Origin: PALSA-1006 sp963733265 | GTDB lineage: Bacteria; Pseudomonadota; Gammaproteobacteria; Burkholderiales; Gallionellaceae | Direction: 5' to 3' | Assembly (NCBI GenBank): GCA_963733265.1 | Contig: CAVTCF010000004.1 | Coordinates: 496,001 to 560,000, forward strand | DNA: 64,000 bases | In this document: positions 41,060 through 49,712 of the stretch, one piece after another | Numbering within the stretch: position 1 is the first letter of the stretch | How the letters are laid out: every line of letters begins with the position of its first letter | Program-made: the position numbers and the translations under genes | The notes under the pieces: model-generated | Told to the model about the DNA's origin: nothing | Databases searched by the model: none | Seen by the model: the letters and a program-made list of their open reading frames with translations, nothing else

Positions 41060-41548
41060 ATGGATGAAAATGACTTAACTGGAAAAGCCACGATACTCTT
41101 GGTAGACGATGTGCCGGATGACCTGGCTCTGATAAACAGTCTGCTCAAAGATGTGTACAAGGTAAAAGTTGCCGACAGCGGCGAGAAGGCTTTAAAAATT
41201 GCGTTATCGGAGTCGCAGCCGGATTTGATTTTGCTTGATATTATGATGCAAGGCATGGATGGTTACGAAGTGTGCTGGAAACTGAAGCACGACAAAAAAA
41301 CAATGGATATTCCGGTCATTTTTCTTACCGGTAAAAAAGACGAGGTGGATGAGAAAAGGGGACTGGAGTTGGGCGCCGCTGATTTCTTTGCCAAGCCGGT
41401 CAGTCCGGAAATACTCATCGCACGCGTGAAGAATCATTTGGCGCTTAAGTTCAAGGCTGATCGCATGCAAGTTCAAAATGACAGTCTGGAAATCGAAGTG
41501 GCTGAACTAAAGCATCTGTTGCACTCGACAAATTCTGAACCCGGATAA
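41060..41548 (+). CDS. Stand-alone response regulator with helical tail
   Basis: 162 aa. A receiver domain (~10-125) with all phosphorylation residues: acidic pair DD (16-17), phospho-acceptor Asp60 in ILLDIM, Thr in VIFLTGK and Lys in FAKPVS. The last ~35 residues form an amphipathic coiled coil (MQVQNDSLEIEVAELKHLL). No output domain, so it may signal by protein contact, as in phosphorelays. No kinase gene is adjacent. Confidence 0.85.
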   Translation: MDENDLTGKATILLVDDVPDDLALINSLLKDVYKVKVADSGEKALKIALSESQPDLILLDIMMQGMDGYEVCWKLKHDKKTMDIPVIFLTGKKDEVDEKRGLELGAADFFAKPVSPEILIARVKNHLALKFKADRMQVQNDSLEIEVAELKHLLHSTNSEPG

Positions 41549-41653
41549 AATTCGTTACAATGTCAATGTTCGAACGTAATCATCATTTGTATTGTTACCC
41601 GTGAGCGAAATGAGGTTAGACTAACCATAATTGACTCCTAGGAAGGTGAACGC

Positions 41654-42286
41654 ATGACGCAATTCCCATCAGACATATACACTGAACCCTCAACTGTGGA
41701 TATTGATACTTTGAAAAACCTGGGTCCGCTTCGCGGATTGGCCGGAATTTGGGAAGGGAATAAAGGCCAGGATGTAAAACCCAAAGCGGAAGGTCCGAAA
41801 CAACAGATATATGTTGAGCGCATTGAACTTCAACCCATTGATCCGCAAACAAACGGACCGCAACTGCTTTACGGTCTGCGATACCACACTCACATAGTGA
41901 AACCCGACCAAATCAAAACTTATCACGAACAAGTTGGATACTGGTTGTGGGAACCCGCCACGAAAACGGTGATTCATAGTCTGGCAATTCCACGCGGATT
42001 AACTGTAATGGCGGAGGGAAAGGCAAGCGAGGATGCAAAGGAATTTGAACTGGTGGCAACGCACGACTCCGAACATTTCGGGATTCGATCTGCACCATTT
42101 CTTGATTATGCTTTTAAGACCGTCGAATTTCGGATAAAGATAACGATAAATTCGAATACCTCATGGACTTATGAGGAAGATACTGTGCTTAAGATTCAGG
42201 GTAAAAGTGATCTTTTTCATCACACTGACAGGAACACACTGACCAGGATTGCAGAGCCAACCCCGAATCCGCTGGCAATCAAATAA
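41654..42286 (+). CDS. Nitrobindin-like (FABP/THAP4-type) haem-binding beta-barrel protein
   Basis: 210 aa from the ATG at 41654 (GGAAGG upstream). The family signature GxWxG reads LAGIWEGNKG at ~28-37, and the barrel strands end with TWTYEEDTVLKIQGKSDLFHHTDRNTLTRI (in parts), including the C-terminal His expected to ligate haem. Nitrobindins are cytoplasmic ferric-haem barrels that handle nitrogen oxides. It is isolated; a CCACAGAG repeat follows. Confidence 0.75.
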   Translation: MTQFPSDIYTEPSTVDIDTLKNLGPLRGLAGIWEGNKGQDVKPKAEGPKQQIYVERIELQPIDPQTNGPQLLYGLRYHTHIVKPDQIKTYHEQVGYWLWEPATKTVIHSLAIPRGLTVMAEGKASEDAKEFELVATHDSEHFGIRSAPFLDYAFKTVEFRIKITINSNTSWTYEEDTVLKIQGKSDLFHHTDRNTLTRIAEPTPNPLAIK

Positions 42287-42306
42287 TCCTAAAAACCTCA
42301 GTTCAA

Positions 42307-42419
42307 GCCACAGAGATCACCGAGAGAGACGTGTATTTTTCCAATTTCGTAGCATCAGCCGAAAGGTAAATTTATCGTGTGTTACAACCTGTTGTTTTTA
42401 CTCTGTGTTCTCTGTAGGC
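42307..42419. repeat. CCACAGAG inverted repeat, copy 1
   Basis: GCCACAGAGATCACCGAGAG at the left end and TCTGTGTTCTCTGTAGGC at the right are imperfect inverted arms around ~75 nt of unrelated sequence. A shorter copy with the same arms lies at 56357-56415. The arrangement resembles intergenic repeat families seen in several proteobacteria; no transposase is included. Confidence 0.6.
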
Positions 42420-42529
42420 AAATGCTTTATGCTTTTTTTAGGATAATCAGCGTACGGCAACAGACAAACGGCTAATGGGTATTATTGGTAAGTTTCCGCT
42501 GATCAATTTGATCTATCGGGAAACTCGAA

Positions 42530-42796
42530 ATGAAATCAATCGCAATACTGGCATTGGCTTTGTCGATCACGGCATGTGCCGCCACGCCAACCTACTTCGA
42601 CGGGCAAAGTGCAACTTACGAACATGACAAATCAAGTTTCGAAGGTGTCATGAAGAATGCGGAAAAAAGATGCGCGTCCGCAGGCAAGCTGGTTAAACAT
42701 GAACGCACAGACTGTTCGGATAAATGTATAAGCACATTTACCTGTGTTACAAAAGAAGATCCCTTGCTGAGCGAGTTAAAACCGACGACGAAATAA
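42530..42796 (+). CDS. Small lipoprotein of unknown function
   Basis: 88 aa. The signal MKSIAILALALSITACAATP has a lipobox ITAC (Cys16). The mature part has four cysteines (CASAG, CSDKC, FTC) that may form two disulfides. No family recognised. It is convergent with spoT, 25 nt apart. Confidence 0.65.
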   Translation: MKSIAILALALSITACAATPTYFDGQSATYEHDKSSFEGVMKNAEKRCASAGKLVKHERTDCSDKCISTFTCVTKEDPLLSELKPTTK

Positions 42797-42821
42797 TTGC
42801 TTTGGGTAAGCCGCCAAGATT

Positions 42822-44948
42822 TTATGCCGGAATACTCTTGACGCGGGTAATGCGTACAACTTCCGAAATTCGTCTGAGATTCCGCATAACATTTGCAAGG
42901 TGCAGACGGTTGTATACTTGCAGCGTAAAATACAGTTCAGTATATTCACCTTCGTTGTTGAAATGCACATTTTCAATGTTCGATTCGGCTTCAGAGATTG
43001 AGGCTGCCACCTTGGCCAAAACACCGCGCTGATTGGCAACAATAAGTTTGATATTTACGTCGAAGAGCTTGTTGAGATTTGTATCCCACGCAACATCCAG
43101 CCACTCTTCGGTGCTTGTCTTTCCTTTTCGCAATGTGGGGCAATCGTGAGTATGGACTATGAGTCCTTGTCCCGGTCTGATAACGCCAATGATGGGATCA
43201 CCGGGTATAGGGCGACAACACTTTGCAAATTGCATTGCCATGCCTTCGTTGCCGAGTATTGTGACGACCCCGCTTGAGCTATTGTGGGCTTGACCGGCTG
43301 TTTCTCCCACTCGTGCCAGTTGACGGGCGATGACCATGTTTAATCTGCGCCCAAGCCCGATATCGGCAAAAATCTCCTGCCTCGATTTGGCACCCGTTTC
43401 TTTAAGAAGTTTTTCCCAGTATGTTTCCGGAACATCCTGGGGTTTCATTCCGAGAGAAGTGAGTGCTTGACCCAGTAGGCGTTCACCGAGATTGGCTGAC
43501 TCGTCCAGATGCATGGTTTTGAGCGAGTGGCGTATCTCGCTACGGGCACGACTGGTGACCACATAACTTAACCAGGCAGGATTGGGATGAGCATGAGGCG
43601 CAGTTATGATTTCAACGCGGTCGCCGTTTTTCAACTCGGTGCGCAGTGGTACCAACTCAAAATTAACTTTGACGGCTACGCAACGATTTCCAATGTCGGT
43701 GTGAACACTGTAGGCGAAATCAACAGCGGTTGCTCCCCGGGGCAAGGCAAAAATTTTTCCGTGGGGCGAAAAAACGTAAACCTCATCGGGGAATAAATCG
43801 ATTTTGAGATGTTCCAGAAACTCGACCGAATCGCCGCTTTGGGACAAACTTTCCAAAAGGCTTTGCAGCCACTGGTGTGTCTTCTTGTGCAGTTCATTGA
43901 TAGGTGTCTTGGATGTTTTGTAAAGCCAATGCGAAGCAAGACCGGCTTCGGCGATTCTGTTCATTTCGATCGTCCGAATTTGCACCTCGATGGGTGTTCC
44001 AAAGGGGCCGAACAGGGCAGTATGAAGAGACTGATAACCATTTGCTTTGGGTATGGCGATGTAGTCTTTAAACTTGCCGGGAAAAGGTTTGTAAAGACTG
44101 TGCAATGCCCCCAGTGCAAGATAGCATGACGGTATATCATCAACCAATACACGGAAGCCGTATATGTCCAGCACTTGCGAAAATGCCAGTGATTTGGATT
44201 GCATCTTTTCATAAATTCCGTAGAGATGCTTTTCGCGCCCCTTAACTTCTGCTTTGATATGGTTATCTTCAAGCCGCTGTTTAATTGCGTCGAGAATTTT
44301 ACCTACAACTTCACGCCGGTTTCCGCGGGCAACTTTTAACGCCTTTGACAAAACCGAATAACGGTTTGGATGAAGGTGCATGAAGCACAGATCTTGCAAC
44401 TCTTGAAAAATGGTGTTCAGCCCCAGACGGTTGGCGATAGGGGCGTAGATTTCCATGGTCTCACGGGCAATGCGCTGGCTTTTTTCCGGTGATACAGCGG
44501 ACAGGGTGCGCATATTGTGCAGGCGGTCGGCAAGCTTGATTAAAATGACGCGCACATCCCGCGCCATAGCCATTAACATCTTGCGAAAATTCTCGGCCTG
44601 GGCATCGGCCAGTGTTTCAAACTGAAGCTTGTCCAGCTTGCTTAATCCTTCCACCATTTCGGCAACAGGCTTGCCAAATTTGGCGGCAACATCTTCAACG
44701 GGAATGGCGGTATCTTCCACGACATCGTGCAACAGTGCTGCAACTATTGCCTGCGTATCCATATGCAGTTGGGTAAGAATTCGGGCAACAGCAATAGGGT
44801 GTGTGACGTAGGGGGCGCCGGATTGTCGAACTTGCCCCTGATGAGCTGTAGCGCTGAACTCAAGCGCGCTTTTAACTGTAGCAACATCCTCCGGCTTCAG
44901 ATAAGCGCTAGCCTCTTGGATTAACGCTTCGGCATCAAGTTGGGTCAT
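42822..44948 (-). CDS. spoT: Bifunctional (p)ppGpp synthetase/hydrolase
   Basis: 708 aa from the ATG at 44948 (GGAG 8 nt upstream); a TTG at 44969 is rejected. Hydrolase HD domain (~45-190; HPIAVARILTQ, HDVVEDT, LADRLHNM), synthetase domain (~240-355; KDYIAIPKANGYQSLHT, EVQIRT), TGS (~385-445; VYVFSPHGKIFALPRGATAVDFAY in part), helical/zinc-finger-like region and C-terminal ACT (~640-708). Both catalytic domains look intact. It sets stringent-response alarmone levels. Third gene of gmk-rpoZ-spoT. Confidence 0.93.
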   Translation of the reverse strand: MTQLDAEALIQEASAYLKPEDVATVKSALEFSATAHQGQVRQSGAPYVTHPIAVARILTQLHMDTQAIVAALLHDVVEDTAIPVEDVAAKFGKPVAEMVEGLSKLDKLQFETLADAQAENFRKMLMAMARDVRVILIKLADRLHNMRTLSAVSPEKSQRIARETMEIYAPIANRLGLNTIFQELQDLCFMHLHPNRYSVLSKALKVARGNRREVVGKILDAIKQRLEDNHIKAEVKGREKHLYGIYEKMQSKSLAFSQVLDIYGFRVLVDDIPSCYLALGALHSLYKPFPGKFKDYIAIPKANGYQSLHTALFGPFGTPIEVQIRTIEMNRIAEAGLASHWLYKTSKTPINELHKKTHQWLQSLLESLSQSGDSVEFLEHLKIDLFPDEVYVFSPHGKIFALPRGATAVDFAYSVHTDIGNRCVAVKVNFELVPLRTELKNGDRVEIITAPHAHPNPAWLSYVVTSRARSEIRHSLKTMHLDESANLGERLLGQALTSLGMKPQDVPETYWEKLLKETGAKSRQEIFADIGLGRRLNMVIARQLARVGETAGQAHNSSSGVVTILGNEGMAMQFAKCCRPIPGDPIIGVIRPGQGLIVHTHDCPTLRKGKTSTEEWLDVAWDTNLNKLFDVNIKLIVANQRGVLAKVAASISEAESNIENVHFNNEGEYTELYFTLQVYNRLHLANVMRNLRRISEVVRITRVKSIPA

Positions 44949-45016
44949 AAAGATGACTCCGGAAAACAATTGTCTGGAGTGAGCAAGCCCTGCGGCAAGA
45001 AAACTGTAACTTCAGT

Positions 45017-45040
45017 GCGGGATCGCAATCGCCATCCCGC
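45017..45040. repeat. Hairpin between rpoZ and spoT
   Basis: GCGGGAT (45017-45023) and ATCCCGC (45034-45040), a perfect 7-bp stem with a 10-nt loop. It lies in the 125-nt gap between rpoZ and spoT and could tune transcription into spoT; no T-run. Confidence 0.4.
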
Positions 45041-45073
45041 AAGAATAATTGGTTGAAATGAATGTTCCGGGCT

Positions 45074-45280
45074 TTAAGCCATACCGCGGTTCAATATTTC
45101 GATACCGACTTTGCCGTCACTGATTTCACGCAAAGCGGCGACAGTGGGTTTGTCTTTGCTGTCGTCGCTCAGATGGCTGGCACCATTGGCCAGTTGGCGG
45201 GCGCGATATGCGGCGGCCAGTGTAAGTTCAAAACGATTGGGAATATATTTCATGCAGTCTTCAACGGTGATACGAGCCAT
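45074..45280 (-). CDS. rpoZ: RNA polymerase omega subunit
   Basis: 68 aa, standard length: MARITVEDCMKYIPNRFELTLAAAYRARQL (in parts) is diagnostic. Omega aids beta' folding and is a ppGpp contact, consistent with its place between gmk and spoT. GGAG precedes the start. Confidence 0.96.
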   Translation of the reverse strand: MARITVEDCMKYIPNRFELTLAAAYRARQLANGASHLSDDSKDKPTVAALREISDGKVGIEILNRGMA

Positions 45281-45289
45281 GGGGTTCTC

Positions 45290-45901
45290 CTATTTCTGTA
45301 ACTGGTTAATGAGTTCTGATTGACGCTTGAGCTGTCGGTTGCGAGTAACACCGGCAGCGATCACGACGGCATTGAGTTGATGCAATGCTTCGTCCAGCTT
45401 GTCGTTAATAATAACATAGTCGAACTCCGCGACATGCGATATGTCTTCTCGCGCCGCCTGCAAGCGTTTGGTAATGACCTCGATGCTATCCTGATTTCGG
45501 CCTTTAAGCCGCAACTCAAGGGCGGCAAGGGAAGGCGGCAGAATAAAGACTCCTACGCTGGCAGGGAACTTGCTGCGAACCTGAGCCGCTCCTTGCCAGT
45601 CGATCTCTAGCAGAATGTCGCGACCTTTCGCGATCTCCTGGCTGATCCAGGACTGAGATGTGCCGTAGAGATTGCCATAAACTTCAGCACTTTCAAGGAA
45701 GTCACCATGCTGCGCCATTTCCAGGAATTTTTCGCGGGAGACAAAGTGATAATTAACGCCATTGATCTCGCCGGGGCGGGGAGCGCGAGTCGTGTAAGAA
45801 ACGGATAGCGCGATTTGTGCGTTGTGTTTCAGCAATGCTGCGACCAGACTAGTTTTTCCGGCTCCGGAAGGTGCGCTGATGATAAATAAGTTTCCGCTCA
45901 T
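45290..45901 (-). CDS. gmk: Guanylate kinase
   Basis: 203 aa. P-loop SAPSGAGKTSL at the N-terminus, SVSYTTRAPRPGEINGVNYHFV GMP-binding segment (in part), GNLYGTS and DIDWQG-like LLEIDWQGA. Phosphorylates GMP to GDP. First of gmk-rpoZ-spoT; 9 nt before rpoZ. Confidence 0.96.
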   Translation of the reverse strand: MSGNLFIISAPSGAGKTSLVAALLKHNAQIALSVSYTTRAPRPGEINGVNYHFVSREKFLEMAQHGDFLESAEVYGNLYGTSQSWISQEIAKGRDILLEIDWQGAAQVRSKFPASVGVFILPPSLAALELRLKGRNQDSIEVITKRLQAAREDISHVAEFDYVIINDKLDEALHQLNAVVIAAGVTRNRQLKRQSELINQLQK

Positions 45902-45932
45902 AAATAAAGTTTCAGTGTTTCTTAATACCCGT

Positions 45933-45962
45933 ATTATGAGCCATCAGCCAACAGAGCTGCAA
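45933..45962 (-). promoter_or_regulatory. Possible sigma70 promoter of gmk-rpoZ-spoT
   Basis: On the minus strand TTGCAG (45962-45957), an 18-nt spacer and CATAAT (45938-45933), about 32 nt before the gmk ATG. Reasonable spacing, moderate consensus. Confidence 0.4.
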
Positions 45963-46227
45963 TGCGTACCCATTTTGTAAATCCCAATTGTGAGGCATAA
46001 CTTGCGGGAAACAGCTTTTATGAAATTCGGACTCTTATGGACTTCATTAAACTGTTACTGACTTTATTTCTAACACCAACGCGAACTCAAAATTCTCTTC
46101 AATAAAAGCATTTGTGACAAACGACTTTAGCTTAATGCTGCAATCCATTGCTTTTAAAGAATATTTATTTTGCATTAACTAGATGCGCTAACTCATTGTC
46201 CCGAAAAGATAAAATCTATTTTTGGGC

Positions 46228-46256
46228 TTGACCGTCGGTATTTTTTTCAATATAGT
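46228..46256 (+). promoter_or_regulatory. Sigma70 promoter of the dcw cluster (Pmra)
   Basis: TTGACC (46228-46233), a 17-nt spacer and TATAGT (46251-46256). Transcription would start near 46263, directly before the MraZ boxes and ~50 nt before mraZ. Confidence 0.7.
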
Positions 46257-46265
46257 GGCGCAGAG

Positions 46266-46290
46266 TGGTGGAAAGTGGGTTTTTGTGGGG
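46266..46290 (+). promoter_or_regulatory. MraZ-binding repeats (three TGGxx boxes, 10-bp spacing)
   Basis: TGGTG at 46266, TGGGT at 46276 and TGGGG at 46286, each separated by 5 nt: the known MraZ site pattern TGGGN-N5 repeated. They overlap the predicted start of transcription, so MraZ should repress its own operon. Confidence 0.7.
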
Positions 46291-46311
46291 TAATGAATTG
46301 GGGCTTGGCTA

Positions 46312-46758
46312 ATGTTTCAGGGAGCAGCGCAACTAAATCTGGACAGCAAGGGGCGATTCGCGATACCGGCCCGGCATCGCGATATGTTGCTTGCGCATTG
46401 CGAGGGCCAGTTGGTGCTGACTGCCGATGCAGACGGTTGCCTGCTGCTTTATCCCCAACCCGAATGGACTCCGATTCGTGAAAAATTAATGCAGCTTTCC
46501 GCTTTCAATCCGCGCATCCGTGCATTGCAGCGCTTTTTGGTTGGTCATGCGGAAGATGTGGTGATGGATGCCGCAGGCCGAGTGCTGGTCTCGGCAACTT
46601 TACGTAATTATGCAGTGCTTGATAAACGAGTGATGTTTGTCGGGCAGGGAAATAAATTTGAGTTGTGGGACGAATCGCGCTGGCAGGTGCAAAACGAAAA
46701 AATGTCGGGATTCACTGAAGGAGATTTGCCCCCTGAATTGGAGGGCTTCACGCTTTGA
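46312..46758 (+). CDS. mraZ: Transcriptional regulator MraZ
   Basis: 148 aa with two AbrB-like MraZ repeats (FQGAAQLNLDSKGRFAIPARHRD at the start; DVVMDAAGRVLVSATLRNYA in the second). It forms a ring-shaped octamer or dodecamer and represses the dcw operon by binding the boxes just upstream. First gene of the cluster; overlaps rsmH by 4 nt. Confidence 0.95.
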   Translation: MFQGAAQLNLDSKGRFAIPARHRDMLLAHCEGQLVLTADADGCLLLYPQPEWTPIREKLMQLSAFNPRIRALQRFLVGHAEDVVMDAAGRVLVSATLRNYAVLDKRVMFVGQGNKFELWDESRWQVQNEKMSGFTEGDLPPELEGFTL

Positions 46759-47699
46759 ACCGGGAATTGGTTCACGCGACCGTCTTGTTGAATGAAGCAG
46801 TGGATGCGTTACAGATCAAACCGGACGGAATTTATGTGGATGGAACTTTCGGCCGCGGCGGACACAGCCGATTGATTCTGGAAAAACTGGGTGCGCGCGG
46901 AAGTTTGCTTGCAATGGACAAAGATCCGGTCGCCGTGGCGTCTGCGCGGGAGATCAGCGATTCGCGCTTCAGGATAGTGCATAGCGGGTTTGAGCGTATG
47001 AGCGGCGTTATGCGCGAACAGGGTATTGAGAAAGTAGATGGTGTGCTGTTGGACTTGGGTGTGTCGTCGCCGCAACTGGACGATGCACAACGGGGATTTA
47101 GTTTTCGTTTTGATGCGCCGCTGGATATGCGCATGGATACGAGCAGGGGAGAAACTGCCGCACAGTGGTTGGCGACAGTTGACGAAGGATTATTGGCGGA
47201 GGTGATTAGTGACTACGGCGAAGAACGGTTTGCTAGGAAGATTGCAAGAGCGCTTGTTGCTTCGCGCAAAGAAAGTCCCATCACCACTACGCGGCAACTT
47301 GGCGAAGTCGTCGCGCAAAATGTGTACTCCCGTGAACCCGGGAAAAATCCGGCGACGCGGACCTTTCAGGCTATACGGATTTATATCAACCGCGAACTCG
47401 AAGAACTCGAGAGCGTATTGCCGCAATGTATGGGTAACCTAAAGGTGGGCGGACGAATGGTCGTGATTAGTTTTCATTCTCTCGAGGATCGCATCGTTAA
47501 ACGTTTCATGCGCGACATGGCACAGGCTGACCATCTTCCGCGAAATTTGCCTATCCGTGCGGCAGATATTCCCCAGGCCAAATTGCGGGTGGTTGGCAAA
47601 GCAATCCATCCTTCGGCTCAGGAGTTGGAAGTTAATCCGCGCGCGCGCAGCGCGGTGTTGCGGGTTGCCGAATATACCGGAGGACTGAATGTCCAATAG
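46755..47699 (+). CDS. rsmH: 16S rRNA m4C1402 methyltransferase
   Basis: 314 aa. SAM-binding GTFGRGGHS (~30-38), GVLLDLGVSSPQLD, DMRMD and the C-terminal ISFHSLEDRIVKRFM. Starts with TTG, giving a 4-nt overlap (TTGA) with mraZ. Methylates C1402 in the ribosomal decoding centre. Confidence 0.95.
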   Translation: MNRELVHATVLLNEAVDALQIKPDGIYVDGTFGRGGHSRLILEKLGARGSLLAMDKDPVAVASAREISDSRFRIVHSGFERMSGVMREQGIEKVDGVLLDLGVSSPQLDDAQRGFSFRFDAPLDMRMDTSRGETAAQWLATVDEGLLAEVISDYGEERFARKIARALVASRKESPITTTRQLGEVVAQNVYSREPGKNPATRTFQAIRIYINRELEELESVLPQCMGNLKVGGRMVVISFHSLEDRIVKRFMRDMAQADHLPRNLPIRAADIPQAKLRVVGKAIHPSAQELEVNPRARSAVLRVAEYTGGLNVQ

Positions 47700-47979
47700 G
47701 TTAAATCTGCTCCTGCTGATGTTGGCAATCATTTGTGCCTTGAGTGTAGTGACTTCACAGCACAAGGCGCGCAAATATTTTGTCGAGTTACAAAATGAAA
47801 AAGACAAGGCGCAGCGGATGGAAGTTGAGTGGGGGCAGTTGCAATTGGAACAAAGTACGCTGGCACTCCCGGCAAGAGTAGAGAAAATCGCAAGTCGACA
47901 ATTGCAGATGCAAATGCCGCAAGGCAAACAGATACAGTTCGTGCGCATCGAAACAGAAAATAACAAGGCGGTGCCGTAA
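47689..47979 (+). CDS. ftsL: Cell division protein FtsL
   Basis: 96 aa. One N-terminal TM (NLLLLMLAIICALSVVTS) and a periplasmic coiled coil (FVELQNEKDKAQRMEVEWGQLQLEQ in part). Part of the FtsQLB divisome complex. Overlaps rsmH by 11 nt. Confidence 0.9.
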   Translation: MSNRLNLLLLMLAIICALSVVTSQHKARKYFVELQNEKDKAQRMEVEWGQLQLEQSTLALPARVEKIASRQLQMQMPQGKQIQFVRIETENNKAVP

Positions 47980-49712
47980 TGCATCACTTACATAGCATAC
48001 AGTCGAATGGACAAATGGCGTTGCCGCCATGGCGTTCGCGGTTGCTGTTCGTATTTTTGATGGCGGGATTAGCCGGCTTGCTGGTGCGCGGAGTATATTT
48101 GCAGGGTATTCACAACGATTTTCTGCAACAAAAGGGCGATGCCCGTTACGGCAGGGTGATCGACATAAATGCCCATCGCGGCATGATCAGTGATCGTTAT
48201 GGCGAACCATTGGCAATCAGTACGCCAGTTGAATCAATATGGGCCAGCCCGCAGGACGTTGAAGCGACGCCGGCGCAGGTCAAACAATTGGCACTGATAC
48301 TTGGAATGAATGCCGGCGAGTTAAAAAATCGAATGTCCGACACTGCGCACGATTTTGTCTATCTCAAACGGCAGTTGCCACCCGATCAGGCTGAAAGAAT
48401 TGTTAAACTGGGAATTGCAGGCGTGTCATTGAAACGCGAATATCGCCGCTATTATCCGGGCGGGGAAGTCACTTCACATTTGATTGGTTTCACCGATGTG
48501 GATGACAATGGGCAGGAAGGAGTGGAGCTTTCGCTACAGGCGAAATTGGGCGGAAAAGCGGGTAGCCATAGCGTAATCAAGGATAGGCGAGGCCAAATAG
48601 TTGAAGATGTCGCCAGTCTGCGCGCACCCAAGGAAGGTAGCGACGTTGCGTTAAGTTTGGATAACAAAATCCAGTTTTTGGCATTTCGGGAAATAAAACA
48701 GGCAGTCGAACTGCATAAAGCCAAAGCCGGTTCGATTGTAGTGCTGGATGCGCGCAGCGGTGAAATATTGGCGATGGCGAATTGGCCGAGTTACAACCCC
48801 AATAATAGAGAAAAGCCAAACTCGGCGGTACTCCGTAACCATGTGCTGACCGATCTGTTCGAACCCGGATCGACCATGAAGCCGTTTACGGTAGCAGCAG
48901 CATTGGAGCTGGGAAAAATAAAACCCGAAACAATAATAAATACAGAGCACGGAATGTATGAAGTGGGCGGGCGTAAAATACACGACACTCATCCGGAAGC
49001 TTTTCTTACAGTGGCTCAAGTAATCCAGAAATCCAGCAATGTCGGGGCATCAAAAATCGCATTGACCATGAAGCCGGAACAGTTCTGGCATAGTTTGAAC
49101 GAGGACGGTTTTGGTGCATCAACAGGCTGCGAATTTCCGGGAGAGGCGGCAGGCCGCTTGCGCGATTTCAATAAATGGAAGCCCATTGAGCAGGCCACCA
49201 TGTCGTATGGAAACGGGATATCGGTAAATCTGCTTCAGCTTGCACGGGCGTATACGGTTTTCGCCAACGACGGCGAATTAAGGCCGGTTACTTTGATAAA
49301 GCAAGACGCCTCAACAGCGGGGTCAAAAGTATTTTCAGCTACAACTGCGCGAGAAGTGAGAGATATGCTCGAACTGGTAGTCAAGCCGGGCGGAACTGCG
49401 CCATTGGCCCAGATTGTCGGTTATCGGGTCGCAGGAAAAACGGGCACCGCGCATAAGCTTGAGGGCGGCCATTATGTAGATCGCTATGTGGCCTCATTTG
49501 TTGGAATGGCGCCAGCCTCAAATCCTCGCCTGATTGTGGCAGTGATGATTAATGAACCCAGCGGCGCGGAATATTACGGGGGGCAGGTTGCAGCGCCCGC
49601 ATTCAGCAATGTCATGGGGGCGGCTTTACGTTTGCTTAACGTGCCGAACGATGCACCGCTGAATAATGTGTTGCAGCCGAAACCGGCAGATTTCGTTCGG
49701 GAGGAAGTATGA
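47979..49712 (+). CDS. ftsI: Division transpeptidase PBP3
   Basis: 577 aa. Short cytoplasmic part, one TM (~19-38), PBP dimerisation domain and transpeptidase with the three active motifs: SxxK in EPGSTMKPFT, SxN in SSNVG and KTG in AGKTGTAH. Cross-links septal peptidoglycan. Starts at the TAATG junction with ftsL. Confidence 0.95.
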   Translation: MHHLHSIQSNGQMALPPWRSRLLFVFLMAGLAGLLVRGVYLQGIHNDFLQQKGDARYGRVIDINAHRGMISDRYGEPLAISTPVESIWASPQDVEATPAQVKQLALILGMNAGELKNRMSDTAHDFVYLKRQLPPDQAERIVKLGIAGVSLKREYRRYYPGGEVTSHLIGFTDVDDNGQEGVELSLQAKLGGKAGSHSVIKDRRGQIVEDVASLRAPKEGSDVALSLDNKIQFLAFREIKQAVELHKAKAGSIVVLDARSGEILAMANWPSYNPNNREKPNSAVLRNHVLTDLFEPGSTMKPFTVAAALELGKIKPETIINTEHGMYEVGGRKIHDTHPEAFLTVAQVIQKSSNVGASKIALTMKPEQFWHSLNEDGFGASTGCEFPGEAAGRLRDFNKWKPIEQATMSYGNGISVNLLQLARAYTVFANDGELRPVTLIKQDASTAGSKVFSATTAREVRDMLELVVKPGGTAPLAQIVGYRVAGKTGTAHKLEGGHYVDRYVASFVGMAPASNPRLIVAVMINEPSGAEYYGGQVAAPAFSNVMGAALRLLNVPNDAPLNNVLQPKPADFVREEV

